Assembly: GCA_900544755.1 (NCBI GenBank) | Contig: UQWQ01000051.1 | Span: 1-16,072 of the forward strand | Length of the DNA: 16,072 bases | DNA from: an uncultured Collinsella sp. | Lineage (GTDB): Bacteria; Actinomycetota; Coriobacteriia; Coriobacteriales; Coriobacteriaceae | Direction: 5' to 3' | Shown: positions 7,952-14,870 of the stretch, piece after piece | Layout: each line of letters opens with the position of its first letter | Numbering within the stretch: the first letter of the stretch is position 1 | The notes under the pieces: model-generated | Told to the model about the DNA's origin: nothing | Database searches by the model: none | Seen by the model: the letters and a program-made list of their open reading frames with translations, nothing else | Made by a program: the position numbers and the translations under genes

Positions 7952-8938
7952 TTAATTATTTTTCATTAAAACAGAGGAGCCTAGACTGACTTTCTTGAAC
8001 TTGCCAGTAAGACAGGCAAGCAAATTAAAAATCACAGGGAAATAAACTGCTAGATAATACTTAACCTTAAGGCCTGCCTTGAGTAACTTGGCATAATGTC
8101 TATAACTAACTAGACGTTTTCTCACGATGCGATAGCCATCATCGTCATAAACGCCATGACGAGCAAGCAGCGAGAGAACACCCAGGGAATGACTGGCAAA
8201 TAGTTCAAACGCCGGCATAACACGCCCCATAGATTCTTCGTTGTCTAGTATGGCGGCATTAACTGCCGTCGCTTCTACGTATTTTGACACAGCTGCAGAG
8301 TTGACAGCTGAATCCGAGCGAGTAATCAAATACCGATATAAAGGCTTATCAATAACAGCAATATCTCCAGCCGCGATCCACCAGAGTCTATATAAGAAAT
8401 CCCTATCTTCAAGCAAAGATAACGACGTATCAAACCTCGTCGAACCAATCACGTCTCTCCTAATTACATGAGCATAGGGATAAAGAAGGTCGCCACATTG
8501 CAATGGACCAAGAGACTTATCTTTGCTTACGACGGGTGCTGGAATTTGACCAAGAACGTTACCGCTCTCGTCAACTTGATCAACAGGGAAAACAAGCATA
8601 CTGGCACGCGTTGAAGCAATGCAGTTTACTAACAATCGTACTGAATCGGATAAAACCGTATCATCGCTGTCGCAGAACCAAATATATTCGCCGTGAGATA
8701 ATTCAATGCCAGCATTTCGCGCAGCCGAAACACCGGAGTTCTTCTGATGAAGGGCTATAACTCTCTCATCTGCCGATGCATAGTCATCGCAAACGGCAGC
8801 AGAGCCGTCAGTCGATCCATCATCGATTAAAATCAACTCAAAAATGGTGCTATTCTGCTCAAGGATAGAGTCTATGCATTTCGGCAAATACTCTTTTGTA
8901 TTGTAAACGGGGACAATAATAGAAATTAGAGGCATCAT
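7952..8938 (-). CDS. GT2 family glycosyltransferase (third GT2 of the operon)
   Basis: 328 residues. The GT-A fold catalytic domain is at the N-terminus: SIIVPVYNTKEYLPKCIDSI, the nucleotide-binding LILIDDGSTDGS, SGVSAARNAGIE, and the metal-binding DxD region WFCDSDDTV near residues 90-100. The C-terminus has hydrophobic stretches (about 290-315) that may tether it to the membrane. It should add one sugar to the lipid-linked repeat unit in the cytoplasm; donor and linkage cannot be inferred. The ATG overlaps the stop of the preceding GT2 (TAATGATG), so a second in-frame ATG lies directly behind the first. The gene is visibly AT-rich compared with the sugar transferase at the head of the operon. 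Confidence 0.88.
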   Translation of the reverse strand: MMPLISIIVPVYNTKEYLPKCIDSILEQNSTIFELILIDDGSTDGSAAVCDDYASADERVIALHQKNSGVSAARNAGIELSHGEYIWFCDSDDTVLSDSVRLLVNCIASTRASMLVFPVDQVDESGNVLGQIPAPVVSKDKSLGPLQCGDLLYPYAHVIRRDVIGSTRFDTSLSLLEDRDFLYRLWWIAAGDIAVIDKPLYRYLITRSDSAVNSAAVSKYVEATAVNAAILDNEESMGRVMPAFELFASHSLGVLSLLARHGVYDDDGYRIVRKRLVSYRHYAKLLKAGLKVKYYLAVYFPVIFNLLACLTGKFKKVSLGSSVLMKNN

Positions 8939-9930
8939 TACTTTAAAACCTCCACCAAATGAACGACGAAGCTAGCCAAACTTCTCCAGTTATGCTCTAG
9001 AGCGATGGCTAACAAACGATTATCAAATCTCAATCTCTCCCTACGAGCGCGTGAAAAAACATATTCTTGTGCCATGGCCGCAGATATTGATGAGAAATTG
9101 GCCTCTTTTTCACGATCATCCGAGTCAGAAAGCTCACTAAGCTTCAGAACATAGAAATACTGATTCGTTTCACCCAAAATAGCCATGGAACGACAAGCAT
9201 CGCCCCATCTAGCGGCATACTCAGCAAGCCTACGATTGACCTGTACAATATCCTCTAGCTGAGAAGACTTGTAACATGCTGTACTTGCGGATTCATTAGG
9301 ACGATAGTAGTAGAGAACGTCGTCGAGCTGAGCAAGAGAGGCGCAGGAATCGACAATCGGGAGCAGCTGAAGTAAATCCTCGCCGTGCATAAGGCCTTTA
9401 TACGCCCCATATGTTGCATCAAGATCTATGCAGCTAAGCCGAATGGCTTTGCCACACAGATTATTAAAGCGACCCTTGCAGACAAATTCCTTTACCAGCT
9501 CAAACTGAGCCCCATTGTATAAACCCTCAGGCAATTTATCACGGTTAAACCCATTGCCACTAAAATCCTTCTCACGGCTAAACAAAAAGGAAACAATGTC
9601 AGCATCGGTTTTTTTGATGGCTTTATCTAAAATTTCAAGTGCATCGTAACGAAGGCAGTCGTCCGCATCAAGAAAAACAACGTATTCACCTTTAGCATGT
9701 AGAAGCCCTCTTCGTCTTGCAAGAAGAAGACCCTGATTTTCTCCGGTCAGAACAGTGGCGTTATTTGCTCTCAAAGCGAAGTCTTCAACAAGCGATAGCG
9801 TCAAATCAGTCGACCCATCATCTATAAGGATAACCTCATAATCATCAAAAGACTGAAGGGACACAGAAGAAAGGCATTCGCTAAGGTAACGCTCGGCATT
9901 ATATGCAGGAATGATAATAGAAAAACGCAT
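8938..9930 (-). CDS. GT2 family glycosyltransferase (second GT2 of the operon)
   Basis: 330 residues. It shows the GT2 blocks FSIIIPAYNAERYLSECLSS, VILIDDGSTD, RRRGLLHAKGEYVVFLDADD and, later, LMHGEDLLQLLP, with its acidic pair in the position of the family's catalytic-base motif. It is predicted to be a cytoplasmic or membrane-associated transferase that extends the repeat unit. The start ATG shares one base with the stop of the polymerase gene (TAATG), and its own stop is overlapped by the next GT2, so translation of the three is probably coupled. Codon use is AT-rich, suggesting this block was acquired as a serotype-type cassette. It is too diverged from its two GT2 neighbours to be a recent tandem copy. 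Confidence 0.88.
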   Translation of the reverse strand: MRFSIIIPAYNAERYLSECLSSVSLQSFDDYEVILIDDGSTDLTLSLVEDFALRANNATVLTGENQGLLLARRRGLLHAKGEYVVFLDADDCLRYDALEILDKAIKKTDADIVSFLFSREKDFSGNGFNRDKLPEGLYNGAQFELVKEFVCKGRFNNLCGKAIRLSCIDLDATYGAYKGLMHGEDLLQLLPIVDSCASLAQLDDVLYYYRPNESASTACYKSSQLEDIVQVNRRLAEYAARWGDACRSMAILGETNQYFYVLKLSELSDSDDREKEANFSSISAAMAQEYVFSRARRERLRFDNRLLAIALEHNWRSLASFVVHLVEVLK

Positions 9931-11042
9931 TAGTTAATTCCCAATAAGATTGAGGTGTATGGATATACTTCGTTACCGCCGTTGATCACAATCGTTTGAA
10001 TAAAGTAAGCAATAAGTAAACAAATCAGAAGTAATGCGCTGAAAGGAATATTCCCTTCGTCTTCTTTTGCGAGCTCTGATCCAAAAAGCGGAAAGAACGA
10101 AATTAGATAATAAGAGAAACGCATAAGGCTATCAGCAATAATATTCAGCTGCATCGCCAAGACGCCAACAATCGAAATAATTGCAAATATAGAATCAAAA
10201 CCGACCGACTTCGCTTTATTCAAGCGTGATCTCCGATTAAATAAATATATCAAAATAGTTCCACAAAGTAACACCAATGAGGAGTAGTTAAGCCTCGTGC
10301 CAGAAGCATTGACCTGATAAGAGTAAGAGTCTTTGAGACTCGAGAAAAGCATAATCAAGCGATTTCCAAAGACAAACGCGGAACCAAAAATTAATGCCAC
10401 AGCTAAAAAAACAGCGAACCCCTGAGCTTTTCCAAAGAAGGCAGCCTTACCACCAATCGAACGAACTGATTGAACAGCTGGCCAATAAAATAGTGCAACA
10501 ACTGCAGTTTGATGAAACAGAATTGCAGATGCCATCACAACCGAAAGAAATACCAAAGGCTTCCTTTTTTCAATAAATATAAATGCCGGAACGCAAAGCG
10601 CCACGGCAATCATTTGCTTCATAGCGTTAAGTGAAATTGGAAACAGCAGAAGCATATATACGGCAACAGCAGCCCAAGAGGAATCCGGATACATTTTTTT
10701 TGCAAAGCAACATATCGGAAAAACGGTAAACGCTTGGATTAATCCTAAATAAATCTCAAATGTTCCCAACTTGGCAATAATCCAACTGAGCAAATTAAAG
10801 CCAAATGCCGAAAGCGACGAATATTCAGCCAAGAACGATCCCAGACTAGCATTCTTGGCGCTATAAAATGTCCAATAGGCATAGGTCATTACATCGGTTC
10901 CAACGGATGTATCTCGAACTGCCGCAAATAAGCAGGGAACGAGCAATGCGGCGACAAATAAACCAATTGAAAGGCAACCGCGTGAACGATCTGATAGAAA
11001 GGCTAGTGTTACCGGTAATCCTAAAATAGCGAAGTAAATCAT
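9930..11042 (-). CDS. EpsG-family membrane protein, likely polysaccharide polymerase (Wzy-like)
   Basis: 370 residues with around ten hydrophobic segments. The early block LFAAVRDTSVGTDVMTY, a charged R-D-x-x-V-G-T-D motif after the first transmembrane helices, is the hallmark of the EpsG family of putative EPS polymerases. Such proteins join flipped repeat units at the outer membrane face; the function is inferred from family and context. I place the start at ATG 11042, which gives an ATGA overlap with the upstream GT2 stop. An upstream TTG/ATG extension to 11105 would add 21 polar and mixed residues overlapping that gene by 67 bases and looks spurious. Strongly AT-rich, as Wzy genes commonly are. 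Confidence 0.82.
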   Translation of the reverse strand: MIYFAILGLPVTLAFLSDRSRGCLSIGLFVAALLVPCLFAAVRDTSVGTDVMTYAYWTFYSAKNASLGSFLAEYSSLSAFGFNLLSWIIAKLGTFEIYLGLIQAFTVFPICCFAKKMYPDSSWAAVAVYMLLLFPISLNAMKQMIAVALCVPAFIFIEKRKPLVFLSVVMASAILFHQTAVVALFYWPAVQSVRSIGGKAAFFGKAQGFAVFLAVALIFGSAFVFGNRLIMLFSSLKDSYSYQVNASGTRLNYSSLVLLCGTILIYLFNRRSRLNKAKSVGFDSIFAIISIVGVLAMQLNIIADSLMRFSYYLISFFPLFGSELAKEDEGNIPFSALLLICLLIAYFIQTIVINGGNEVYPYTSILLGIN

Positions 11043-12052
11043 TGCATCAGTCCCACGAAACGGCAAATCGAGCAAAAGAACGTAAAGGGATTTCGTCCCA
11101 AGCATGAAATGGCTGCGGCAAAACGCTCGCGCTTACGAGCAAAGGGATCTAAAAGAACTGTGGTTCGATATCTTTTGATTACATTCCACAGCTTTTCGGA
11201 GTCAACGGAATTTGTGTCAGCTTCACTTGTGGAAAAACAGTTATTAGCCTGCGCGAACACCATCCTGCAAACAGAGAAACAACGAGAGGCCGCGGCTGCT
11301 TTTAAATCGGGATACCAATTGCTTATGTCTCGATACAACTGATCAACGATACTAAGTGCAGAATGTCCCTTAATATGCTTATATTCCTGTCGAATAATGC
11401 TATCGCCCCTCATGCGATATGCATATAACTCACGGCAATCAACAACTGCTACAGAATCGACCTTATGAATAATTTTATAAATGCTGGCAAGATCCTCGTA
11501 ATAAAGCCCTTTAGGGAAAGGATCTATACCCAGTGGCGCCTTTGCGTAAAGGCGCCACTGGGCACCGGTGTCCAGCGCCTGATATAACATCAGACGCTGG
11601 ACATCGGGCGAAGGCAGAGCCTTCGCAGACGCCACGGGGCCAAGCGACTTAATCAACGAGCAAGCATCACCGTCATTGAACGATTTACCAAACGGAACAG
11701 CAGATATCTGACACCCCGTATCAAGACAGGCGTTTAGAAGGATCTCGATAAAAACGGGAGAAATGTAGTCGTCGCTGTCAACGAAGGAAATCCAATCCCC
11801 CCGAGCAATGCGCAGTCCCGCATTACGAGCGTCAGAAAGGCCACCGTTTTCCTTATGTAAAACGGTAGTTCGATCATCTTTCGTCGCAAGAACGTCACAA
11901 AGCTCGCCAGATCCATCAGTCGATCCGTCATCGACGAGAATAATCTCGATGTTTTGATAGCTTTGACGGCAAATGCTATCAAAACACTCCTGCAAATAAG
12001 ACTTAACGTTATATACCGGCACAATCACCGATACTAAGTTGCTGTTTGGCAT
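11039..12052 (-). CDS. GT2 family glycosyltransferase (first GT2 of the operon)
   Basis: 337 residues. Motifs: VSVIVPVYNVKSYLQECFDS, IILVDDGSTDGSGELCD, GGLSDARNAGLRIARGDWIS and the DxD region FVDSDDYI. FPKGLYYEDLASIYK near residues 175-195 is the conserved acceptor-side acidic motif of this GT2 subgroup. It should add a sugar after the GT4 enzyme encoded just upstream. The ATG directly follows the upstream TAG with no spacer, and its own end overlaps the polymerase start by four bases (ATGA). Three strong adjacent hairpins lie inside the coding sequence at 11529-11626, in a segment that fits the normal family pattern, so they are not an obvious insertion. Confidence 0.88.
   Translation of the reverse strand: MPNSNLVSVIVPVYNVKSYLQECFDSICRQSYQNIEIILVDDGSTDGSGELCDVLATKDDRTTVLHKENGGLSDARNAGLRIARGDWISFVDSDDYISPVFIEILLNACLDTGCQISAVPFGKSFNDGDACSLIKSLGPVASAKALPSPDVQRLMLYQALDTGAQWRLYAKAPLGIDPFPKGLYYEDLASIYKIIHKVDSVAVVDCRELYAYRMRGDSIIRQEYKHIKGHSALSIVDQLYRDISNWYPDLKAAAASRCFSVCRMVFAQANNCFSTSEADTNSVDSEKLWNVIKRYRTTVLLDPFARKRERFAAAISCLGRNPFTFFCSICRFVGLMQ
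11529..11562. repeat. Perfect 15-base inverted repeat inside a GT2 gene (hairpin 1)
   Basis: Arms 11529-11543 and 11548-11562 are perfect reverse complements (CCCAGTGGCGCCTTT and partner) around a four-base loop. It lies within coding sequence for residues AQWRLYAKAPLG. There is no T run on either side, so it is not a standard terminator. Confidence 0.95.
11565..11607. repeat. Long imperfect inverted repeat (hairpin 2)
   Basis: Arms 11565-11583 and 11589-11607 pair over 19 positions around a five-base loop. There is one C/A mismatch (11578 with 11594) and one G/T wobble pair (11568 with 11604). It begins two bases after hairpin 1 ends. Confidence 0.92.
11608..11626. repeat. Eight-base inverted repeat (hairpin 3)
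   Basis: Perfect arms GCGAAGGC (11608-11615) and GCCTTCGC (11619-11626) flank a three-base loop and abut hairpin 2 directly. Confidence 0.9.
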
Positions 12053-13159
12053 CTAATTCCTTGAATAGAGATCTAAGTATTTCTGAGTTAATCGTTTACC
12101 TTGCAAGTCAATGTTGTAATCAGCGAAAAGCCCGCTTGAGATAGAAATTCGACTTTCATACGAGAATGGCGAGAGTGAATTGATCTCATTGGCCCACACT
12201 GTAGGATTGTCAATCGGCAGGAATTTGCACTCCCCCGTCACGTCCACTTCACGCGTAATCGCATCACTCAGCAGACAAGGCAGGCCAGACACCTGTGCCT
12301 CGACGCCGACGAGGCCCAGGCCTTCGTAAAGGCTTGGCAGAACGAACGCGTCAAACGCCTGGTACAAACGATTGACATCGCTTCTCTGCCCCAAAAACTC
12401 AACGCGATCGGTAAGACCGCGTTCGTCCACCAAGGCCTTTACGGAGGCCCCGGCTTCGCCGGTGCCGACAAGCAACAGAACAGCATCATCGCGGCGTTTT
12501 GCGACCTCAGTAAAAACGTCGATCAAAAACGCATGGTTCTTCTGAGCAGTAAAACGTCCCACATGCCCAATGGCAAACTGGTTGCCAACGAGGCCCAGAT
12601 CGGCTCGCGCTTGCGCGCGAGCCTCAGCATTGAAACGGAAGCGGTCCAAATCAATTGCGTTGTATACGACCTCAAAGTGCGCGGCTTTACCAAAAAGCCA
12701 TTCACCGGCGAATTGACTGCATGCAAATCGGTGTGTTGGATACCGATTCGATTGCGTTTTCAACACGGCCTTCAGGGCATTCTTGGCATACTCCCCCTTA
12801 CCACTCGTAGAATGGCTATGGGCGATACGCACGGGGACGCCCGCCTTCTTCGCGGCACGAAGCGGAAAGACCGAAAGCGCGTTGATGTGACTGTGGACAA
12901 TCTTCCAGCCCTCTTGCTTAAAGAGGCGCTGAAGCTCTCGCTGGTATTCAGCTACATGCTGATAAGGCGGAATCTCAAAGACCCTGCCACCGAGCGATTC
13001 AATCTCGTCACGGGGAACAAGCGTCGAATCGGAATCAACAAGAAAGTCAAACTGCACTTTACCGCGATCGATGTGGCGATAGTAATTCATAACGACAGCT
13101 TCGACGCCGCCGCCAACCATCTTGCCAACAACCTGAGCCACCCTAACCGGTTCAGTCAT
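12053..13159 (-). CDS. GT4-type (GT-B) glycosyltransferase, EpsF-like
   Basis: 368 residues. The N-terminal Rossmann domain opens RVAQVVGKMVGGGVEAVVMN and includes HSHINALSVFPLRAAKKAG. The C-terminal donor domain has HVGRFTAQKNHAFLIDVF, LLLVGTGE, VEFLGQRSDVNRLYQAFD and the E-x7-E motif in SLYEGLGLVGVEAQ. These are typical of retaining GT4 enzymes such as B. subtilis EpsF. It probably adds the second sugar to the lipid-linked primer. It is fused end-to-end with its neighbours: its ATG follows the sugar transferase TAA with no spacer, and its TAG is followed directly by the next ATG. Most of the gene is GC-rich, but the last 100 bases or so become AT-rich, marking a compositional border with the cassette downstream. 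Confidence 0.9.
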   Translation of the reverse strand: MTEPVRVAQVVGKMVGGGVEAVVMNYYRHIDRGKVQFDFLVDSDSTLVPRDEIESLGGRVFEIPPYQHVAEYQRELQRLFKQEGWKIVHSHINALSVFPLRAAKKAGVPVRIAHSHSTSGKGEYAKNALKAVLKTQSNRYPTHRFACSQFAGEWLFGKAAHFEVVYNAIDLDRFRFNAEARAQARADLGLVGNQFAIGHVGRFTAQKNHAFLIDVFTEVAKRRDDAVLLLVGTGEAGASVKALVDERGLTDRVEFLGQRSDVNRLYQAFDAFVLPSLYEGLGLVGVEAQVSGLPCLLSDAITREVDVTGECKFLPIDNPTVWANEINSLSPFSYESRISISSGLFADYNIDLQGKRLTQKYLDLYSRN

Positions 13160-13924
13160 TTAGCAAGCACCTCCACCGGTAAAGACCTCAACGACCGTGA
13201 GGAGAACAATCTTCAGGTCCGTGATTAGGCCGCGCTTGGCGATGTACTCCAAATCACGGCGGACCATGCCGTCGAAGTCGGTGTCGTTGCGGTCTGTGAC
13301 TTGCCACCATCCGGTGATGCCGGGCTTCACGGCCAGGCGCTGCAGGTCGTACTCGGTGTACTCGGCCACCTCATTCGGAAGTGGCGGGCGCGGGCCTACC
13401 ACGGACATCTGGCCCAGGAACACGTTCAGGAACTGCGGGAACTCGTCGATGGAGTGCTTGCGGATGAACCTACCGATCTTGGTGACGCGGGGGTCCTCCT
13501 TCATCTTGAACATGGCGCCGGCGATCTCGTTCTGCTCCTTAAGCTCGGCGAGGCGCTCGTCGGCGTCCTTGTACATGGATCGGAACTTCCACATGCGGAA
13601 GGTGGACAGGCTGCCGTCGCGGTGGGTCTGGCCCACGCGAATCTGGCTGTAGAACGGGTTGCCCTCGCTCTCCAGGCGGATGGCCGCGGCCAGCACCAGG
13701 CTGGGTATGGCGATGACGGCCAGCGCGCAGCCGCTGAAAACGATGTCGAACGCGCGCTTGACGGCGCGGTAGGCCAGGCGCGAGTTGTCCCAGTCCATGA
13801 TGGATTGCATGGCCTTATATCGACCGGCGCCTTCACGCCGGTCCATGGCCTGAGCAATCAGCACCGCCCCTACGGGCGCATTGCTCTCTGTCACTTCTTT
13901 AGTCACTTCTTTATTAACAGTCAC
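13160..13924 (-). CDS. Undecaprenyl-phosphate sugar-phosphate transferase (initiating glycan transferase)
   Basis: About 254 residues, a short monotopic phosphoglycosyl transferase (Bac_transf family; WbaP/PglC-like catalytic domain without the N-terminal membrane domain of long forms). After a polar N-terminus comes one hydrophobic re-entrant helix (about residues 58-83: DIVFSGCALAVIAIPSLVLA). Then KFRSM, the catalytic Asp-Glu in SIDEFPQFLNVFLGQMS, VGPRPPLPNEV and GITGWWQV. It transfers a sugar-1-phosphate to undecaprenyl phosphate, the first committed step. The start is uncertain: GTG 13924 is the first in-frame start after a stop, with AGGGACGTAAG upstream at rather long spacing; GTGs in a 12-base repeat and ATG 13846 are alternatives. 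Upstream, a G9 tract keeps an ATG at 13968 one base out of frame. Confidence 0.92.
   Translation of the reverse strand: MTVNKEVTKEVTESNAPVGAVLIAQAMDRREGAGRYKAMQSIMDWDNSRLAYRAVKRAFDIVFSGCALAVIAIPSLVLAAAIRLESEGNPFYSQIRVGQTHRDGSLSTFRMWKFRSMYKDADERLAELKEQNEIAGAMFKMKEDPRVTKIGRFIRKHSIDEFPQFLNVFLGQMSVVGPRPPLPNEVAEYTEYDLQRLAVKPGITGWWQVTDRNDTDFDGMVRRDLEYIAKRGLITDLKIVLLTVVEVFTGGGAC
13890..13913 (-). repeat. Two perfect 12-base tandem units at the sugar transferase N-terminus
   Basis: GTCACTTCTTTA occurs at 13890-13901 and again at 13902-13913, encoding KEVT twice. Each unit carries an in-frame GTG that could itself serve as a start, so copy-number change would keep frame but alter the start context. 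Confidence 0.9.
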
Positions 13925-14008
13925 GATAAAACTTACGTCCCTGTCCCCAGGAACCCCCCCCCGTCCATGAATTCAAAAAACGAATGATTTGCCGGTGCAA
14001 CGTCTCCC
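13925..14008 (-). promoter_or_regulatory. Leader-like spacer between NusG paralog and sugar transferase
   Basis: This 84-base gap is the longest in the operon. In transcript sense it contains a T6 run, ATG 13968 with a short open frame (MDGGGFLGTGT then stop at 13933-13935), the G9 tract, and CCTGGGGACAGGGACGTAAG before the sugar transferase start. ACGTAAG occurs twice, at the NusG-like stop and again before the GTG. No clear terminator or promoter is visible. It is a candidate location for an antiterminator loading site, but I see no diagnostic element. Confidence 0.4.
13954..13962 (-). repeat. Homopolymer of nine G (minus strand)
   Basis: A run of nine C on the + strand, nine G in the operon transcript, lies 29 bases upstream of the sugar transferase GTG and 46 bases after the NusG-like stop. 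Runs of this length are prone to slipped-strand mispairing and also to sequencing error. Confidence 0.95.
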
Positions 14009-14599
14009 TTACGTTTTGCTCGGCACGTCGAGCGGAAGTAACTCCCTAAATGCGGAGTCACCCTCGCCCACGTCTACCAGGCACCAGCGTTTATGGCGGT
14101 CGATCTTTTTAACGCGGGCCTCTTGCCCCACCAAAGGGCCCTGCTCTATGTGCAACACGCCGTCTTCTATGCGGGCGATGCTGTTGCGCACCACGCCGTC
14201 GTCGTCTAGCACACTGCGGTACCAGTCCTGCGCATCGTCCGGCATGGGCATGTACGCCCGCTCCCTACTGCCGGCGATGCGACAGCCAAAGCTCAACTGG
14301 GCCAAGGCCCTATCGAGTGCAGCGGCATCGTGCGTGGCGACGAAGAAATATTCCTTGTACATGGGTTTGGTTTGGAGCGACCAAGCGCCGTCCCGCTTAA
14401 ACCAGAACTCCTTTTGCATCACAAAAGCGTCCTGCATAAGGTTGTGCGGGATAATACAGCGGACCTTTTCGCAGGTCTCGCGCTCTTTTCCATGGGGGGT
14501 GTGGACCAGATACCAGCGGACGCGACCGTGCTGGCCGTTGGTGGTGGCGCTGTTAAATGCGCCCGGCAGCTGCTCTTGGCGCCGTGCCGTCTGTTCCAT
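14009..14599 (-). CDS. NusG-family transcription antiterminator (LoaP/UpxY/RfaH-type paralog)
   Basis: 196 residues from ATG 14599. After a polar N-terminus, an NGN domain begins at about residue 28 (VRWYLVHTPHGKERETCEKV) and includes KPMYKEYFFVAT, the NusG-type 'P.fpgYvFv' position. A C-terminal KOW motif follows at about 154-180 (GPLVGQEARVKKIDRHKRW). Specialised NusG paralogs of this kind bind RNA polymerase at specific operons and suppress termination; LoaP and UpxY members are known at the head of polysaccharide or secondary-metabolite operons. Being first in this long operon fits that role. I prefer ATG 14599 (GAGGGGG seven bases upstream) over ATG 14716, because a TATAAT at 14722-14727 would put the transcript start at or past the longer start. 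The longer form would add a Cys-rich stretch of 39 residues. Confidence 0.85.
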   Translation of the reverse strand: MEQTARRQEQLPGAFNSATTNGQHGRVRWYLVHTPHGKERETCEKVRCIIPHNLMQDAFVMQKEFWFKRDGAWSLQTKPMYKEYFFVATHDAAALDRALAQLSFGCRIAGSRERAYMPMPDDAQDWYRSVLDDDGVVRNSIARIEDGVLHIEQGPLVGQEARVKKIDRHKRWCLVDVGEGDSAFRELLPLDVPSKT

Positions 14600-14621
14600 G
14601 CTCTCGCCCCCTCTTTTAGGC

Positions 14622-14636
14622 TTGCGATGCACGCAA
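14622..14636 (-). promoter_or_regulatory. Small hairpin just upstream of the NusG-like ribosome site
   Basis: TTGCG and CGCAA arms (14622-14626, 14632-14636) surround a five-base loop, eight bases before the GAGGGGG ribosome site at 14607-14613. It could affect translation of the regulator, but a five-base stem is modest evidence. Confidence 0.35.
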
Positions 14637-14721
14637 ATGCAGGGGCGTTTAGAACAGGCTTCTCGCTCGCAGCTAGGCGCAGTCGCAAAAGTACAGGTTT
14701 TTGTATCTTTCGACATAGGCA

Positions 14722-14727
14722 ATTATA
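14722..14727 (-). promoter_or_regulatory. Candidate -10 element of the polysaccharide operon
   Basis: A perfect TATAAT on the minus strand predicts a transcript start near 14715 and a leader of roughly 115 bases before ATG 14599. There is no good -35: the hexamer at 17-base spacing is GGCAAA, so an activator may be needed. Confidence 0.5.
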
Positions 14728-14764
14728 CGAGCAATTAATCAGCGTTTGCCCAGAATACGCAAAA

Positions 14765-14783
14765 TGTACAGCTAGTAGGTACA
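14765..14783 (-). promoter_or_regulatory. Possible operator palindrome upstream of the operon promoter
   Basis: TGTACCTACTAGCTGTACA has perfect five-base arms with nine bases between them, centred roughly 60 bases upstream of the predicted start. The spacing would suit an upstream activator site, but arms this short can arise by chance. Confidence 0.3.
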
Positions 14784-14831
14784 TCTCCATAGCCCTCTAC
14801 AAAAGCCTGTACCTTTTTGTGCAACAAAAAA

Positions 14832-14850
14832 AGCCGCTCAACCAGCGGCT
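14832..14850 (-). terminator. Second tandem terminator after thrS
   Basis: Seven-base perfect stem AGCCGCT/AGCGGCT with a five-base loop, followed by T7 on the minus strand. The + strand reads TTTTCTTATTT after it, so it could also work in the other direction. Confidence 0.8.
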
Positions 14851-14870
14851 TTTCTTATTTGGGCATGAAA

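Noticed and set aside
11043..11105. Longer start for the EpsG-like polymerase
   Set aside because: It would overlap the upstream GT2 gene by 67 bases, while ATG 11042 gives an ATGA overlap like the other junctions and starts directly at the first membrane helix.
11529..11626. Intrinsic terminator, CRISPR repeat or inserted element within the GT2 gene
   Set aside because: No T run follows on either strand, there are no regularly spaced direct repeats, and the encoded residues fit the normal GT2 family pattern, so none of these labels fits.
12533..13228. 231-residue open frame on the + strand
   Set aside because: It is wholly antisense to the well-supported GT4 gene and the 3' end of the sugar transferase gene, has no recognisable domain, and is explained by codon bias of those genes.
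13301..13987. 228-residue open frame on the + strand, rich in His, Ala and Leu
   Set aside because: Antisense to the sugar transferase, whose motifs are unambiguous; its composition reflects GC-rich codons read backwards.
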